From positions 63,593,447-63,657,446 of the forward strand of contig CM057477.1 of NCBI GenBank assembly GCA_030035585.1: a DNA stretch of 64,000 nucleotides, read 5' to 3'. A program made the translations under genes and the position numbers. The notes under the pieces are model-generated. The model worked only from the letters and a program-made list of their open reading frames with translations. It was not told where the DNA came from and did not search any database. Position 1 is the first letter of the stretch. Every line of letters begins with the position of its first letter. Positions 11,460 to 22,000 of this stretch are shown here, piece after piece. The DNA comes from Dugong dugon (Eukaryota > Chordata > Mammalia > Sirenia > Dugongidae).

Positions 11460-11604
11460 GTGTCATTTACTTTGAATGAAGATCTTGCAAATATTCATGA
11501 TATTGGCGGAAAACCAGCTTCAGTCAGTGCTCCTAGAGAACATCCGTTTGTCTTGCAAAGTGTTGGAGGACAGACATTAACAGTATTTACTGAGAGCTCA
11601 TCAG
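11460..11604 (+). CDS. GTF2F2: GTF2F2 internal exon (145 nt), TFIIF small subunit RAP30
   Basis: Coding exon bounded by an AG acceptor (11458-11459) and a strong GTAAGT donor (11605-11610). It encodes 48 complete codons plus one base, beginning V-S-F-T-L-N-E-D-L-A-N-I-H-D-I-G-G and ending F-T-E-S-S-S. This corresponds, as I remember the human protein, to about residues 54-101 of RAP30, within the beta-barrel dimerisation domain that pairs with RAP74 in TFIIF. No stop or frameshift is present and I see no residue differing from the protein as I recall it, so this is a functional gene and not a processed pseudogene (introns are present). The downstream intron starts in phase 1 and extends beyond the window. 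Removing this exon and the 19-nt exon together would delete 164 nt and shift the frame. Confidence 0.97.
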
Positions 11605-12649
11605 GTAAGTGGGAATGGAATTATTTAATTTTGTATAGATTTACTGTCTCAACATGTTCACGTTTCTTTTTCTAAGGTCATTATTAAGGCTGTTCCACCT
11701 AACATTCTGTCTATTTCTGTTATTCATATCATGCTCTCTCTCTTCTCTGTAGCTTTCTTGTAGTTAATGAAATTGTGCCATTATTCATGAAAGGTTTAAT
11801 TTCCACTTTGGTTGTGAAGAAATAGAACAAAGCAGATGAGAGAGTATGGTGCATCAAGCTGTCTTCTAAGATGTTGAAGAAACAGTGTTCTGAGTTTTGC
11901 CATGATAAGGTCATCATTCTTTGTCTTGGTGAATTGATACTCAGCAACTGTAAGTTGTGTTTAAAAACATAGTGCTTAATATTAGGGAATATTTTAGTCT
12001 GGATTTTTGCTCCTGTATACTTTCTATACTAAGCAGGTCTTTTTAATGCATAAAGATCAACTGCTTTCAACTAGTATCGACTCTCAAGAAGCTCTTTGTA
12101 GAGTATAGTTTTTAAGTTATGTGTGTTTGCCATGATATTTTTAACTGTTCAGTAAATCAGGAGCAAGAGTTTTAGTTGGTGAATAAATAGAGTGAGCTTT
12201 TTTGCGGCATATGTTCACAAGTATATGTTTGTTTTCGTTGTCTCTTGGTTTTTATCCTTCATTGAGTTTAGAGTATTACTATTAAAGCAACCGGCCACCT
12301 CATTAGTTTAACGGAGCTAATTTTCTCATATCTAATTCAAGAAGTTTATTGGTTATGTAAAAGAAAAAAATCTATGATTTTGTTGTGTCTCATCAAACCT
12401 TTCAAAGATAGCTATATGAAATTATAGAATAATAAGAATGTCATTGTAAAAAAGAAATATCCTCAGGTAAAGTATTTGTGGCGTTCAAGGATTACCAGTG
12501 GCAACATAAACTGATTGATTTTGCATATAGAATCTAACAAAATGGTAAAGTATAAATTTTCTGACATGTTTTAGATTTTGTTTTATTGCATTATCTTGAT
12601 GCTATAATAATTTGTAGTATAGTATTGTGAGAGGTAGGGCATATTTTAT

Positions 12650-13060
12650 TTTAGTTGTTGAGAATATACACATCAGAACATATACCAATTCAATTTTCTA
12701 CATGTACTATTCAGTGACACTGATTACATTCTTCAAGTTATGCAGCCATTCTCACCCTCCTTTTCTGAATTGTTCCTCCCCCATTAACATAAACTCACTG
12801 CCCCCTAAGTTTCCTATCTCCTCTTTCAAGTTGCTGTTGTCAGTTTGATTCAGTATAGATAGTTCTTAAAAGAGCACAATGCTCAAGGAAGATATTCTTT
12901 ACTAGTTAAGCTAAACTATTGTTTCGTTTTAAGAAGACTTCAGGGAATCTTTTTGGATTGAGGCTTAAAGATTATTTCAAGGCAATAGTTTTCAGGGTTC
13001 ATCCAGCCTCCATGGCTCCAGAAAGTCTGAACTGCATGAGAATTTTTTAATTCTGTTCTA
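12650..13060 (-). mobile_element. L1 3'UTR fragment, type B
   Basis: Shares a long stretch with 40840-41300 and the middle of 37990-38207: ttctacatgtactattcagt, then cattaacataaactcactgc, then ttaagctaaactattgtttc. Minus-strand L1 tail. Confidence 0.7.
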
Positions 13061-13154
13061 CATTCTCCCCTCCCTCCCACCCCCCAAATCAGGATTTTTC
13101 TGTGGAGAATATTAAAGTCACAATGTCTTCAACACATGCATTGTATACAGGGAA

Positions 13155-13240
13155 ACAAAATTCATTCAGCAAATATTTATTGTATGCTACATTGTGCAAG
13201 GCATGGTCTAGGCACACCCAAGGAACCTGAAATTTGCCTT
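13155..13240 (-). repeat. L2 LINE 3' end
   Basis: Begins ttcattcagcaaatatttat, the complement of the L2 terminal AATAAATATTTG motif, followed by caaggcatggtctaggca. Confidence 0.6.
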
Positions 13241-13263
13241 GTAATTGATGGGATTTAATAAGA

Positions 13264-13467
13264 CTTATGGTGCAGTGGTTAAGCACTTGGTTGCAAATTG
13301 AAAAGTCAGTGGTTTGAACCCACCAGCTGCTCCACAGAAGAAAGATGTGACAGTCTTCTTCCAGAAAGATTTACAGCCTTGGAAATCCTGTGAAACAGTT
13401 CTACTCTGCCCTGTAGGGTTGCTATGAGTCTAATTCGACTCCACGGCAGCAGGGTTTTTTTTTTTTA
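13264..13467 (+). mobile_element. AfroSINE, long form
   Basis: Head with A box-like tggtgcagtggttaagcact and B box-like ggtttgaaccc, the middle block (gacagtcttcttcc...tttacagcc), tail ctatgagtctaattcgactc, then a T run. Flanked by the short direct repeat aataaga (13257-13263 and 13468-13474). Confidence 0.88.
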
Positions 13468-13474
13468 AATAAGA

Positions 13475-14035
13475 TCCATTAAACCTGTGAGGTTTTCTCT
13501 ACTCTTGTGGTTGTCCCTGGAGTGGAAGAAGGCCTGGCACCAATATGACAGAAAGGAGGCAGAGCCTTGATGAAAGTTTGAGGTAGGAAAGCTTGAACTT
13601 CTTCGTAGAAAAAGGCACTCTATTTCAGGATTTTTATATCTTATTAATAAGTAGCTACTTTTTCCAAGGCATGATTTATTGCGGTACTTTTACAAAAAAA
13701 AAACAAAAACAAAAACAGTAGTAAGCTAGGGTTTGTTATCCTCAAAATTAATCTTCCATTTTTAATCTTTTAAATCCCTTAGCTGTTGTTGAACCCTTTT
13801 TGAACATTTTGTGTTCACATTTCTAGTTAGATTGTACTCTAGACTGACTGTGGTATTCTAAGGATTATCTTGGCAAGGATATGGGAAAGGATCAAGATTG
13901 TCATCCTTGTTCTAGAGTTCGGACAATATGTTCTTGCTTTGTAGAACTGTGATAATACAAGCACAGGTCTAAGTTGTGTGTAGATGGTATACACTATTAA
14001 CAAATTGTTTACTTCTTAATCACATTAATCATTTC
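13475..14035. other. Unique intron
   Basis: Nothing recognisable apart from a short A-rich stretch near 13693-13716. Confidence 0.55.
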
Positions 14036-14039
14036 TGTT

Positions 14040-14190
14040 TCATATTGTCATTTGACTTTCTTGCCCCTTTCTGTAAAATGGGGATAAAATTATTTATATA
14101 TAAATATGAATATATTTAAAACACTTAGAACAATGCTTGGTGTGTAGTAAATACTCAGTAAATGTTAGCTGTTGTTATGACTGTTATTAA
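14040..14190 (+). repeat. MIR SINE fragment
   Basis: Contains tctgtaaaatggggataa and a 3' part with cacttagaacaatgcttggt...taaatactcagtaaatgtta, both typical of MIR. Confidence 0.7.
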
Positions 14191-15000
14191 CATTAGATCT
14201 TATTTTTAACCTCTTTAGGTTTCAAGTTTGTTTTGAGGCATGTTCATGCATTTTAGTTAAGTCTGAGAGTATATCACTTAGTAAAATTCAGTTGATGGTG
14301 ATTTTTATGTGCAGTATTTTATGACTGCCTGGATGACAAAAAAAAAAAAAGCTTTAGGGTTGTTATCACCAAATTATTTTACTTTCTAAGGAACCTTACA
14401 TCCTTTGTTTTTCTAGTCATTAAGACATCAGTTCTACAGCTGGGTTTCTTGGAGCTCTAGGAAGTCATAAGTAGACAGCAGTAGGTCCGTGATTGTCATA
14501 ATATTTAAAATATTAGATATACATGTACATGCGTGTTCTTCTGTAAGACAGGACCAAAGCTTTCACTGGAGTTTCAGAGGGGTCTGTGACCCAAGAAAGC
14601 TTCAGGGCAACTACTCTAGTGTAATGTTATCTTGGTTGGTCATGAACTTGCCAAAGTATAAGTGACTAAGCCTTTTTACGGTGAGTAAGCCATTTATCTT
14701 GCATTGAAATTTTGGATTAGCCTTCCTTCCTCCTCCACATTTCCCTGTGAAACGCTAAATAAATGATCTATTTCCTTATTAAATATTTTTGCAAGGATCT
14801 CTATTACCTATTACCCTTACCTCTGTGGAAATGCCTCATTTGTTTGGCCTTTATTTTCCCCCTCTTGGGTCTTCAGTTTAGTAGTTTTATGTACAATTTC
14901 CCAATAAATATATATAGATAACTTCTATTTCTTCTGTGTCTGGCACCTTTACCTTTATTTAAACTTAGGTTTTCTTCTTTATTATTGCCAATTCTAGACT
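14191..15000. other. Unique intron
   Basis: No gene, RNA or confidently named repeat seen. Confidence 0.55.
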
Positions 15001-15004
15001 AAAA

Positions 15005-15245
15005 GTTGTTGTTCATTCATCTGTTCAACAAGTGTTTTTGGTGTTAGGCCCTGTGCTAGAGTGAGACTAGACTCCTGCCCGTGGGACAACTGGTATGTGG
15101 AAAAATAATTACTATAATAGTGCTTAATTGAGTTGTATACAGAGAAGAAAAAAACTATGCACTTTCCCTGAAGGAACTGGGAAGGACTTCAGAAGTAGAG
15201 ATCATATTTGAAGTGGCCCTTAAAGTATAAGAATGAGAATACCTG
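15005..15245 (-). repeat. L2 LINE 3' end
   Basis: Starts gttcattcatctgttcaaca and continues ggccctgtgctagagtgaga, the complement of an L2 terminus. Confidence 0.6.
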
Positions 15246-15679
15246 CATATGAGGGACAAAAGTGAAGGTAAAATTCATTTTTTCTAGCCTTCAGATATCC
15301 TACTCTTAACATTGCTTTCTCCTACCCTTCATACTCTGCCATATCTATCTAAAATAGTCCTGTTTGGATCAAAGCAAAAAAGCTTCTAGTGTAGAGATGA
15401 AAAAAAAATTGAACTGGGGCAATGGGAATGGAAAAGAGAGATCATGTTCTAGAGATATTAGCAGTAATTTTGACAGTTTTTGATGATGAATTGGCTGTGG
15501 GGGAATTGGAAGAGTGGGAAATCTAGACTGGCTTCCAGGCTTTTTTTGGCTTGAGCATCTGGGTGGATGATGAAATCGTTACTGAGTCAGGAAATATTGG
15601 AAGAAATGGGCAGGGTTAGAGGTGATAGAAACACAGTGACCTTTTGCCCTAAGTTTCATTATCTTTGACCCATTTATAG

Positions 15680-16038
15680 CAGTTCATTAATTCAGCAAAT
15701 TGCTATTTGTGCCTACTTTTTGCAGGCCCTCTTTTAGGCTTGCAATACTTTAGTGAGCAAATTCTCTGCCTTTCTGGTGCTTTCATTTTAGTGAAGGAGA
15801 CAACAACAAACAATAAACACGATAGATAAGTAAATTATATCACAGGTTAAAAGATGATAAGTTCTGTGGGGAAGAAGAACAGGGAAAGTAAGATCAGGAA
15901 TACTAGGTTGAGAGTGGGGCTTGCAGTTTTAAATAGTGTGGTCACTGTGGCCCTTGTTGAGAAGGTGGGTTTTGAATAACATCTTGAAGGATGTCCAAGA
16001 GTTAGCCATGTGGAGTTAGTTAGCCAATTAGGAGTTTT
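15680..16038 (-). repeat. L2 LINE, left part of a split element
   Basis: Complement of the L2 3' end: attcattaattcagcaaatt, then caataaacacgatagataag, and further in an L2 ORF region. It continues at 19310-19965 after the L1 insertion. Position 16024-16038 is one copy of the L1 target duplication. Confidence 0.82.
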
Positions 16039-16723
16039 AAAGTTTGTTTTATTCTGAGACTACTATTGCCGCTCATGCTCTTTTTTGGTAGCTGTTTGCC
16101 TGATATATTTTTTTCCAACTTTTGATTTTTAATAAATTTACATCTTTGTTTCTAAGGTGTGTCTCTTGTAGACAGCATATTGATGGATCCTGCTTTTTTT
16201 CTCCATTCTGTCACTCTCCATCTCTTGATGGGTGCATTGAGGCCACTTACATTCAGTGTAGTTATTGATAGATGTGAGTTTATTTATGTCATTTCGTAGT
16301 GCTGTTTTTTGTGGTGCCGGCGTTTTCTTTGTTCCTCTTACTCTCCTGTGCTGAATTCCTTTTGTTTGTGGACTTTTTTTTCCATTTCTTTTGTTTTTGT
16401 AGGTTTTGTTTTTACTGAGACTTTATGTTTTTCCTCTTTATTTTTATGAGTAGGTTTGTTAACTTTCTTTGTGGTTACTGTGAAATTTACCCGTATCTTC
16501 CTAGGTTTGAAGGAGTCTATTATTACTTGGTATCGCCTTGCCTTCCTCTCCATTAGAAGGTTCTATACCTACACCGTTTATTCCCTCTTTTATTGTTCTG
16601 ATGTTCTTGCCATTTACAGATTAACTGCTCTGATTCCCTTTTGTATTTCTTTTGGTTTTGGATAGTCCTTGAGGGTTCATTTCCTAGATTGGTATCTGGC
16701 TGGTATGATCCTGCGTCCTAGAT

Positions 16724-17750
16724 TCAGCCTGTGAGCTGAAGTTGTTTGTTCTCAGATCAAAGGACTCCCTTTAATAATTCTTTTAAGTTTGGTTTGGTTT
16801 TTACATATTCCCTTAATTTCTGTATATCTGGAAATTTCCTAATTTCACCATCATATTTGAATGAGAGTTTTGCAGGATATATTATTCTTGGCTGGCAAGA
16901 AGGTTTTATATATGTCATCCCATTGCCTTCTTGCCTGCATGGTTTCTGCTGAATAATCTGAGCTCAGTCTTATTGTTTCTCCTCTCTGTGACTTTTTGTT
17001 TCTCTCAAGCTGCTCTCAGGATTCTTTGTCTGTCTTTGGTTTAGGCAAGTGTGATTATGATATGCCTTAGCGATTTTCTTCTGGGGTCTATCCTACATGG
17101 GATGCATTGAGCTTCTTGGATGGTCAGCTTTTCATCTTTGATGATATTGGGGAAGTTTTCTGTCAGCAGTTCTTCAATGATCCTCTCTGTGTTTTCTGTT
17201 TTCTCCCCCTGTTCAGGATCTCTAATCACCTGCAGATTTTTGCTCTTGATTGTATCCCACATAACTCTCAGGGTCTCTTCATTTTTCTTTGTTCTTTTTT
17301 CTGAGTTTTCCTCAAACAGAGTTGTATCCAGGTGTTTGTCTTCAATTCCACTGATCCTGTCTCACCATTTCAAATCTGCTCTCAGCCCTTCTATGACACC
17401 ATCTATTTCTGAAATCTTGTTGTTTATCTTTTGGATTTCTAATTGTTGTTTTTGTATGATTTCTAGTTGTGAATTTATTTTGGCATTTTGTTCCTGTATT
17501 ATTTTCCTGAGTTCTTCCTTTTTTTGTCTGTATTTTCCATGAGTTTGTCTGTTTTTTCCTCATTTTTGTCTGCTTTTTGTTTCAACTCTTGGATAATTCT
17601 GAGTATTAGGGATTTGAATTCCCTATCTGGTAGTTCTATTGCCTTTTCTTCTACTGGAAAGTCACCTGGTGTTTTATTTTGGACACCTACTGGAACCATC
17701 CTGTACTGTTTTTGTAAATGTTTTGATATTGTCTGCTGTCTTCGGGGCAT
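16724..17750 (-). pseudogene. L1 copy 2 ORF1 remnant
   Basis: Starts M-P-R-R-Q-Q-T-I-S-K at 17750 and keeps the first 83 codons open. It then shifts frame in the coiled coil (near 17510) and again near 17360, where bases present in copy 1 are missing. The RRM region (17041-17262) is identical to copy 1 at DNA and protein level. Not functional. Confidence 0.85.
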
Positions 17751-19294
17751 TCAGTAGTTGTTTTTCTCATTTATTGATTGTAGTTTTGTTTTTTTCATCT
17801 TGTTTTTTTGTTTTATTTGGCTATGTCTTCAATTGGCAGGGTCAGTCACTCAGATATGGTATAGCAGGGCAGGTCTAGCTGAAGAGGAATTGCTGGGATG
17901 GGTTGTTTGTGGCACTTATTACGGCCACCAGGGCAGGCCGGTAATCAGTGCAGGGCAGGTTCCGCTAGGGCCGTGCCTGTGCTGCTTAGTGGTGTGATGT
18001 TAAGCGCACAGTGCAGGTAGGCTGGATGGAGGGGGGAGATTGTGATGTGTGGAGCTAAGATGGGTATGGGAGAAAAGAGAGAGGAACAGGAGCCAAAAAC
18101 ATACGAACAAACAAAAAAGAGTGCTAGGGGAGCTTGCCGTTGGAGTTGGAGAGATGAGAGACCATGAAATGGAGAAAAACAAAAAGGAGAAGAGGAAAAA
18201 AAGAAAAAGGAGAAAAATGAATAAATAAAAATTAGAAAGAAAAAAGAAAAGCTCCCAGGGATCCCACTGGTGCATCTCCGAGTTCTGGGGAAGTTGCTAC
18301 CAAGTGTTGAAGTACAGCCTGGCTAGAAGGCATAAGGTACTCAGGGGACAGGAAGAGAAGGAAGGTATAGAGAGATGAGAAACTGAGTAATGAAGAAAAA
18401 CAAAAAGGGAAAAGAAGACAAAATGTATTAAAAAAAAAAAACCAAGAAAAACCCTCAAAAAATACAGAAAAAAACTACGAAAAAAAGAAAAACGCTCTCA
18501 GTGATCTCTCTGCACGTCTGTGCAAGCTGAGGGGGTAGGTGCCAAGCCACGCAGTACTGCCCGGCTAGAATGGGCTCCCAATTCGAGAAAAGAAAAAAAA
18601 GTAAACAAACAATTCATGACAAACAAACAAACAAACAAAAAGCCCCAGGATCCCACCAGCACGGCAGCACGGGCCGGGAAGCAGTTTCACAGTCGAGCGG
18701 AGTTTCACAGCCTTTCAGGAAGAAGCAAAGATGGTGCATGGAGCCAGGTGTTTGACAGAAAGAGGGAGAGGTGTGGTGAGAGGTGAGGAAGAAGTCAAAA
18801 AGAAGTGAAAGAAAGCAACACCAGCAGCCAACAAATGGCACTCGGATTCAGCCAGTGCAGGCAAGTGGAATCCAAGCAGCCGGTGCTTCCCAGCCAAGAG
18901 AATGTGGCCACGAGAAGTAGAGGAGGCCGAGTGGGGGTGAAGAAGGGTGGGGGTGGAAAAATGCATATTGCTGTTTATCGGTGGTTCTGTCTCCTGGAAG
19001 CTCCGTGAAGCTGCTTTCTCGTAACCCCTCTTTGCTGGTCTCCAATAGGAGTCCAAGATGGCGGATCTGCACTGCGTTAGCTGGTAGGGGACCTCTGCAT
19101 GAATTCTCTCCTCGCTCTCCGTTCTCTTGTCAGTTTCTCACTCCATTTGGTGCTTGACTGAGTTCTTTATCTTTTCATTTGATGCTTAGGGTTTCAGGAT
19201 CACTGTTTTCTCTGTTTGGTTTAGTTTTTCGGATCTTTGCTGTGGAGGGATGGCGTGGTGCTTCAGCCTGCAGTGCCATGTTGCCCAGAAGTCA
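17751..19294 (-). promoter_or_regulatory. L1 copy 2 5'UTR with YY1-like motif
   Basis: Homologous to 4055-5672 of copy 1. The + strand motif CCAAGATGGCGG is preserved at 19053-19064, about 230 bases from the element's 5' end. Promoter function is inferred from L1 biology. Confidence 0.55.
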
Positions 19295-19309
19295 CCAACT
19301 AGGAGTTTT

Positions 19310-19965
19310 CAAGGCAGAGGGAACAGTTAGGATAAATGCCCATGGGGGGAGCAAGCCTGGTGTGTTCAAGGAGTAGCAAGGAGATCAATGTGGATGGAGT
19401 AGATGAGCAAGGGGAACGCTGTTAGGTGGGAGAAGAAGGGGGTTGGCTGTGGCACATCTTGAAGGGATTTGTAAGCAATTGTAAATTGACTCTGGAGTTC
19501 TGGTAGTGCAGTGGTTAAAGCGATGGACTGCTAGCTGAAAGGTCAGCAGTTCAAAACCACAAGCGGCTCCATGGGAGAAACGTGGCAGTCTGCTTCTGTA
19601 AAGATTTACAGCCTTTGAAACCCTATGGGGTTGCTGTGAGTCAAAATCAACTTGACAGCAGTGGGTTTGGTTTGGGTATACATTGACTCTATGGCACCTA
19701 AGAGCAACAGCATAAGAATTTTGAATTTTACTCCGAATGAATTGAAGCCAGTGGAGGGTTTTGAGCAGAATCTGATTTACATTTTAAAGGATCACTCTGA
19801 CTGGTAGTTTGAGAAGAGACAATGAGGGGCAATGGTGAAAGCGGTAGCCTATTGCAGTAATCCAGGGGAGAGATGACAGAGGCTCAGACCAGAGTGGTAG
19901 CAATGACAGAAGTCTAGTCTCTCACTCGATATCCAGTTCCTGTATCTTTAGTTGTATTGACAGTA
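19310..19965 (-). repeat. L2 LINE, right part of a split element
   Basis: Continues the L2 of 15680-16038: gttttcaaggcagagggaac, then ggagggttttgagcagaatc and ggatcactctgactgg. It is interrupted a second time by an AfroSINE at 19496-19681. The homologous L2 at 35395-36060 gives the uninterrupted order. Confidence 0.82.
19496..19681 (+). mobile_element. AfroSINE, long form, nested in L2
   Basis: Head agttctggtagtgcagtggt, middle block retained, tail gagtcaaaatcaacttgaca then gtgggtttggtttggg. The direct repeat attgactct flanks it (19485-19493 and 19682-19690). Confidence 0.88.
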
Positions 19966-20830
19966 CACTTAGACATCAACTGAAACACAGAAGATATAAA
20001 ATCAAATTCATTTTCTCCGTTCCTTTATTCTCCATACATTTGTATTTCCGTCAGAGATACATCCTTCTGTTCTCTTGGCCATATTATTTCTTACCCTCCT
20101 CTTACTCCCATGTTCAGTTAGTTGCCTCATTTTGTCTTTTCTATAGTAGAAACCACTCATACTCATTCTTCTTTTTTTTAAATTTTTTCCCATACAAAAA
20201 TTTATACATACATTGTGATGTGACTCTAATTTCTCTCCCCGTACTGTGACAGCACACTCCTCCTTTCCACCCGATTCCCATGTCCATTCAACCAGCTCCC
20301 AACCCTCTCTGCCTTCCCATCTCATCTCCAGAGAGAAGCTACCCGTTTAGTCTCTTGTATCTACTTGAGCCAAGAGGGACAACTGCTCATGTCATACTCA
20401 TTTTTCAATACCACTTAATCCAAAGCAGTCCTCTGAAAACCTCACCCCTCATCTCCAGCCTCTTCCAATCCAGTCTGCTGCTTAATCTACTTGAAAGATC
20501 CCCTATCTTCTAGAATAGATTCCCTGGCATAGCTGCCTTTGCTTTCCCCTTATTTTTTCCCTGCAGAAGTGTTCCTCCCTTTTCTTTTCCATTTGTTTGC
20601 CTTTTACAGTCATAATCGTCCTTTCTTTCACTTCTCTAGCCTACGTTGATTCTTCCTTCACCTGGAGTCATATGTCAGTAAAGTTTGTATTACTCATTTT
20701 GGCCCTTAATTAAACTTTGGGGTAGTGGACTGTATAGGTCTCATGCTTATCTCCATAGTACCTAATATAGGATTGAGCACTTAGGTGATATGCTTGTTAA
20801 AGCAAACACATGTTGAATAGTTTTGAGTAT
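19966..20830 (+). repeat. L2 LINE fragment, split by an L1 tail
   Basis: Sequence on both sides of the L1 tail at 20171-20392 has L2 ORF character (ccaatccagtctgctgctta; cctggagtcatatgtcagta) and ends with a weak L2 terminus near 20760. Diverged. Confidence 0.45.
20171..20392 (-). mobile_element. 5'-truncated L1 tail (3'UTR type C)
   Basis: 222 bases starting with a T-rich stretch at the left (the complement of the poly-A tail), flanked by catactcattctt (20158-20170) and catactcattttt (20393-20405). Matches 40434-40800 and the end of the plus-strand L1 copy 3 (tctcttgtatctacttgagc). Confidence 0.86.
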
Positions 20831-21754
20831 TTTATCCTAGAAATAATAGTACTCTAAAGGTGTCACCTCATTGGCTGGACAGGATTTCTTAGAACTGTTA
20901 CTAAGCAGGATAGCTTGTTAGTGACTCAGAAGGATAGTAGTCTTCCTCCCTTCAAAATTAACAGTGTTTTCCTTAAGAAACTTGAGGTTCAAAATTGAAT
21001 ATGTTATTCCTTTGCTTCCTACTTTATTTCTTGATCATTATACTTTGTTTTGGCACAGATAATTCTTTTACTTTCTCTTTGCCAATCAGAATAGTTCAAC
21101 CCCATATGCTGTGACACTTGGTTAATCAGTGTGCACATTAAATAATAAGACATATTCCCCAAATAACATAACAGTTGAGATAATTGGGAGTATGTGATAA
21201 TTTATTTGGTGGTAGCCTGCCTTGTTTACTTTAAAGCTTGAATGTAGTAGCATATACCAAGACCCATATGTCTTAGAATGTATCAGTTTGTGTTTGAAGA
21301 AGAATGTGTTGCTATGGAAACGATCTTTGAAGATACTGAATTACCAGTTATCTTGAAAACGAAACCAACATTATAGAAATTATAATCTGCCTTGCATAGT
21401 ACTGTCCTGCCAAGTGTAGAAAATGAAGCTTAAACAAAATAAATGTTTTCGTTTTTGTTTTAAGTTGAATTTTTTTAGTGCTTATGGGAAACATTAACTT
21501 CCTGCATTTCCCACGGTTGTTGAGATTGGTGTATCAGGTATCCAATTTTGGGGGGTTTGAATTTAGCTATATGTATACATATGCATGTGCTTCTTACCCT
21601 TCAAAGTACAGCTGTGCAGCTGTTATCTTCATTCAATTTTTTTCTTGTCACCGCTTTTTACATGAATTACACTCTGTTCCCTAAATTATCACCCTGTATA
21701 CATTACTAGTTGCCATGCAATGGGACTAAATGAAATTTTATTTAGCCTTATCTG
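20831..21754. other. Unique intron
   Basis: No recognised repeat or gene. Confidence 0.55.
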
Positions 21755-21764
21755 TCATAATTAT

Positions 21765-21966
21765 GAAGGAGCTTTGGTGGTGCAGTGGTTAAATGCTCAA
21801 CTGCTAACTGAAAGGTCAGTAGTTTGAACCCACCAGTTATTCAGAGGGAGAAAGACCTGGCAATGTGCTCCTGTAAAGATTACAGCCTATGGGGCAGTTC
21901 TTCTCTGTCCTGTGGGGTCCGTATGAGTTAGAATCAACTCAGCATCACAAACAACAACAACAACAA
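21765..21966 (+). mobile_element. AfroSINE with RTE-like (aac)n tail
   Basis: Head ggagctttggtggtgcagtg, B box-like agtttgaaccc, middle block present, tail gagttagaatcaactcagca followed by an aacaacaac run. The direct repeat tcataattat lies at 21755-21764 and 21967-21976. Confidence 0.9.
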
Positions 21967-22000
21967 TCATAATTATAATTATTTTATATAAGTTTAATAC

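Larger units (their letters stand above)
16039..19294 (-). mobile_element. L1 LINE copy 2: full 5' end, 3'-truncated inside ORF2
   Basis: A 3,256-base element aligning with copy 1 from about 2339 to 5672. It has the complete 5'UTR (17751-19294), ORF1 (17750-16724) and only about the first 250 bases of ORF2. Flanked by a 15-base duplication, 14 of 15 identical: ccaattaggagtttt (16024-16038) and ccaactaggagtttt (19295-19309). There is no poly-A tail at the 3' (left) end; the junction lies in an internal AAAA tract. It sits within an L2, in the GTF2F2 intron downstream of the two exons. Confidence 0.9.
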
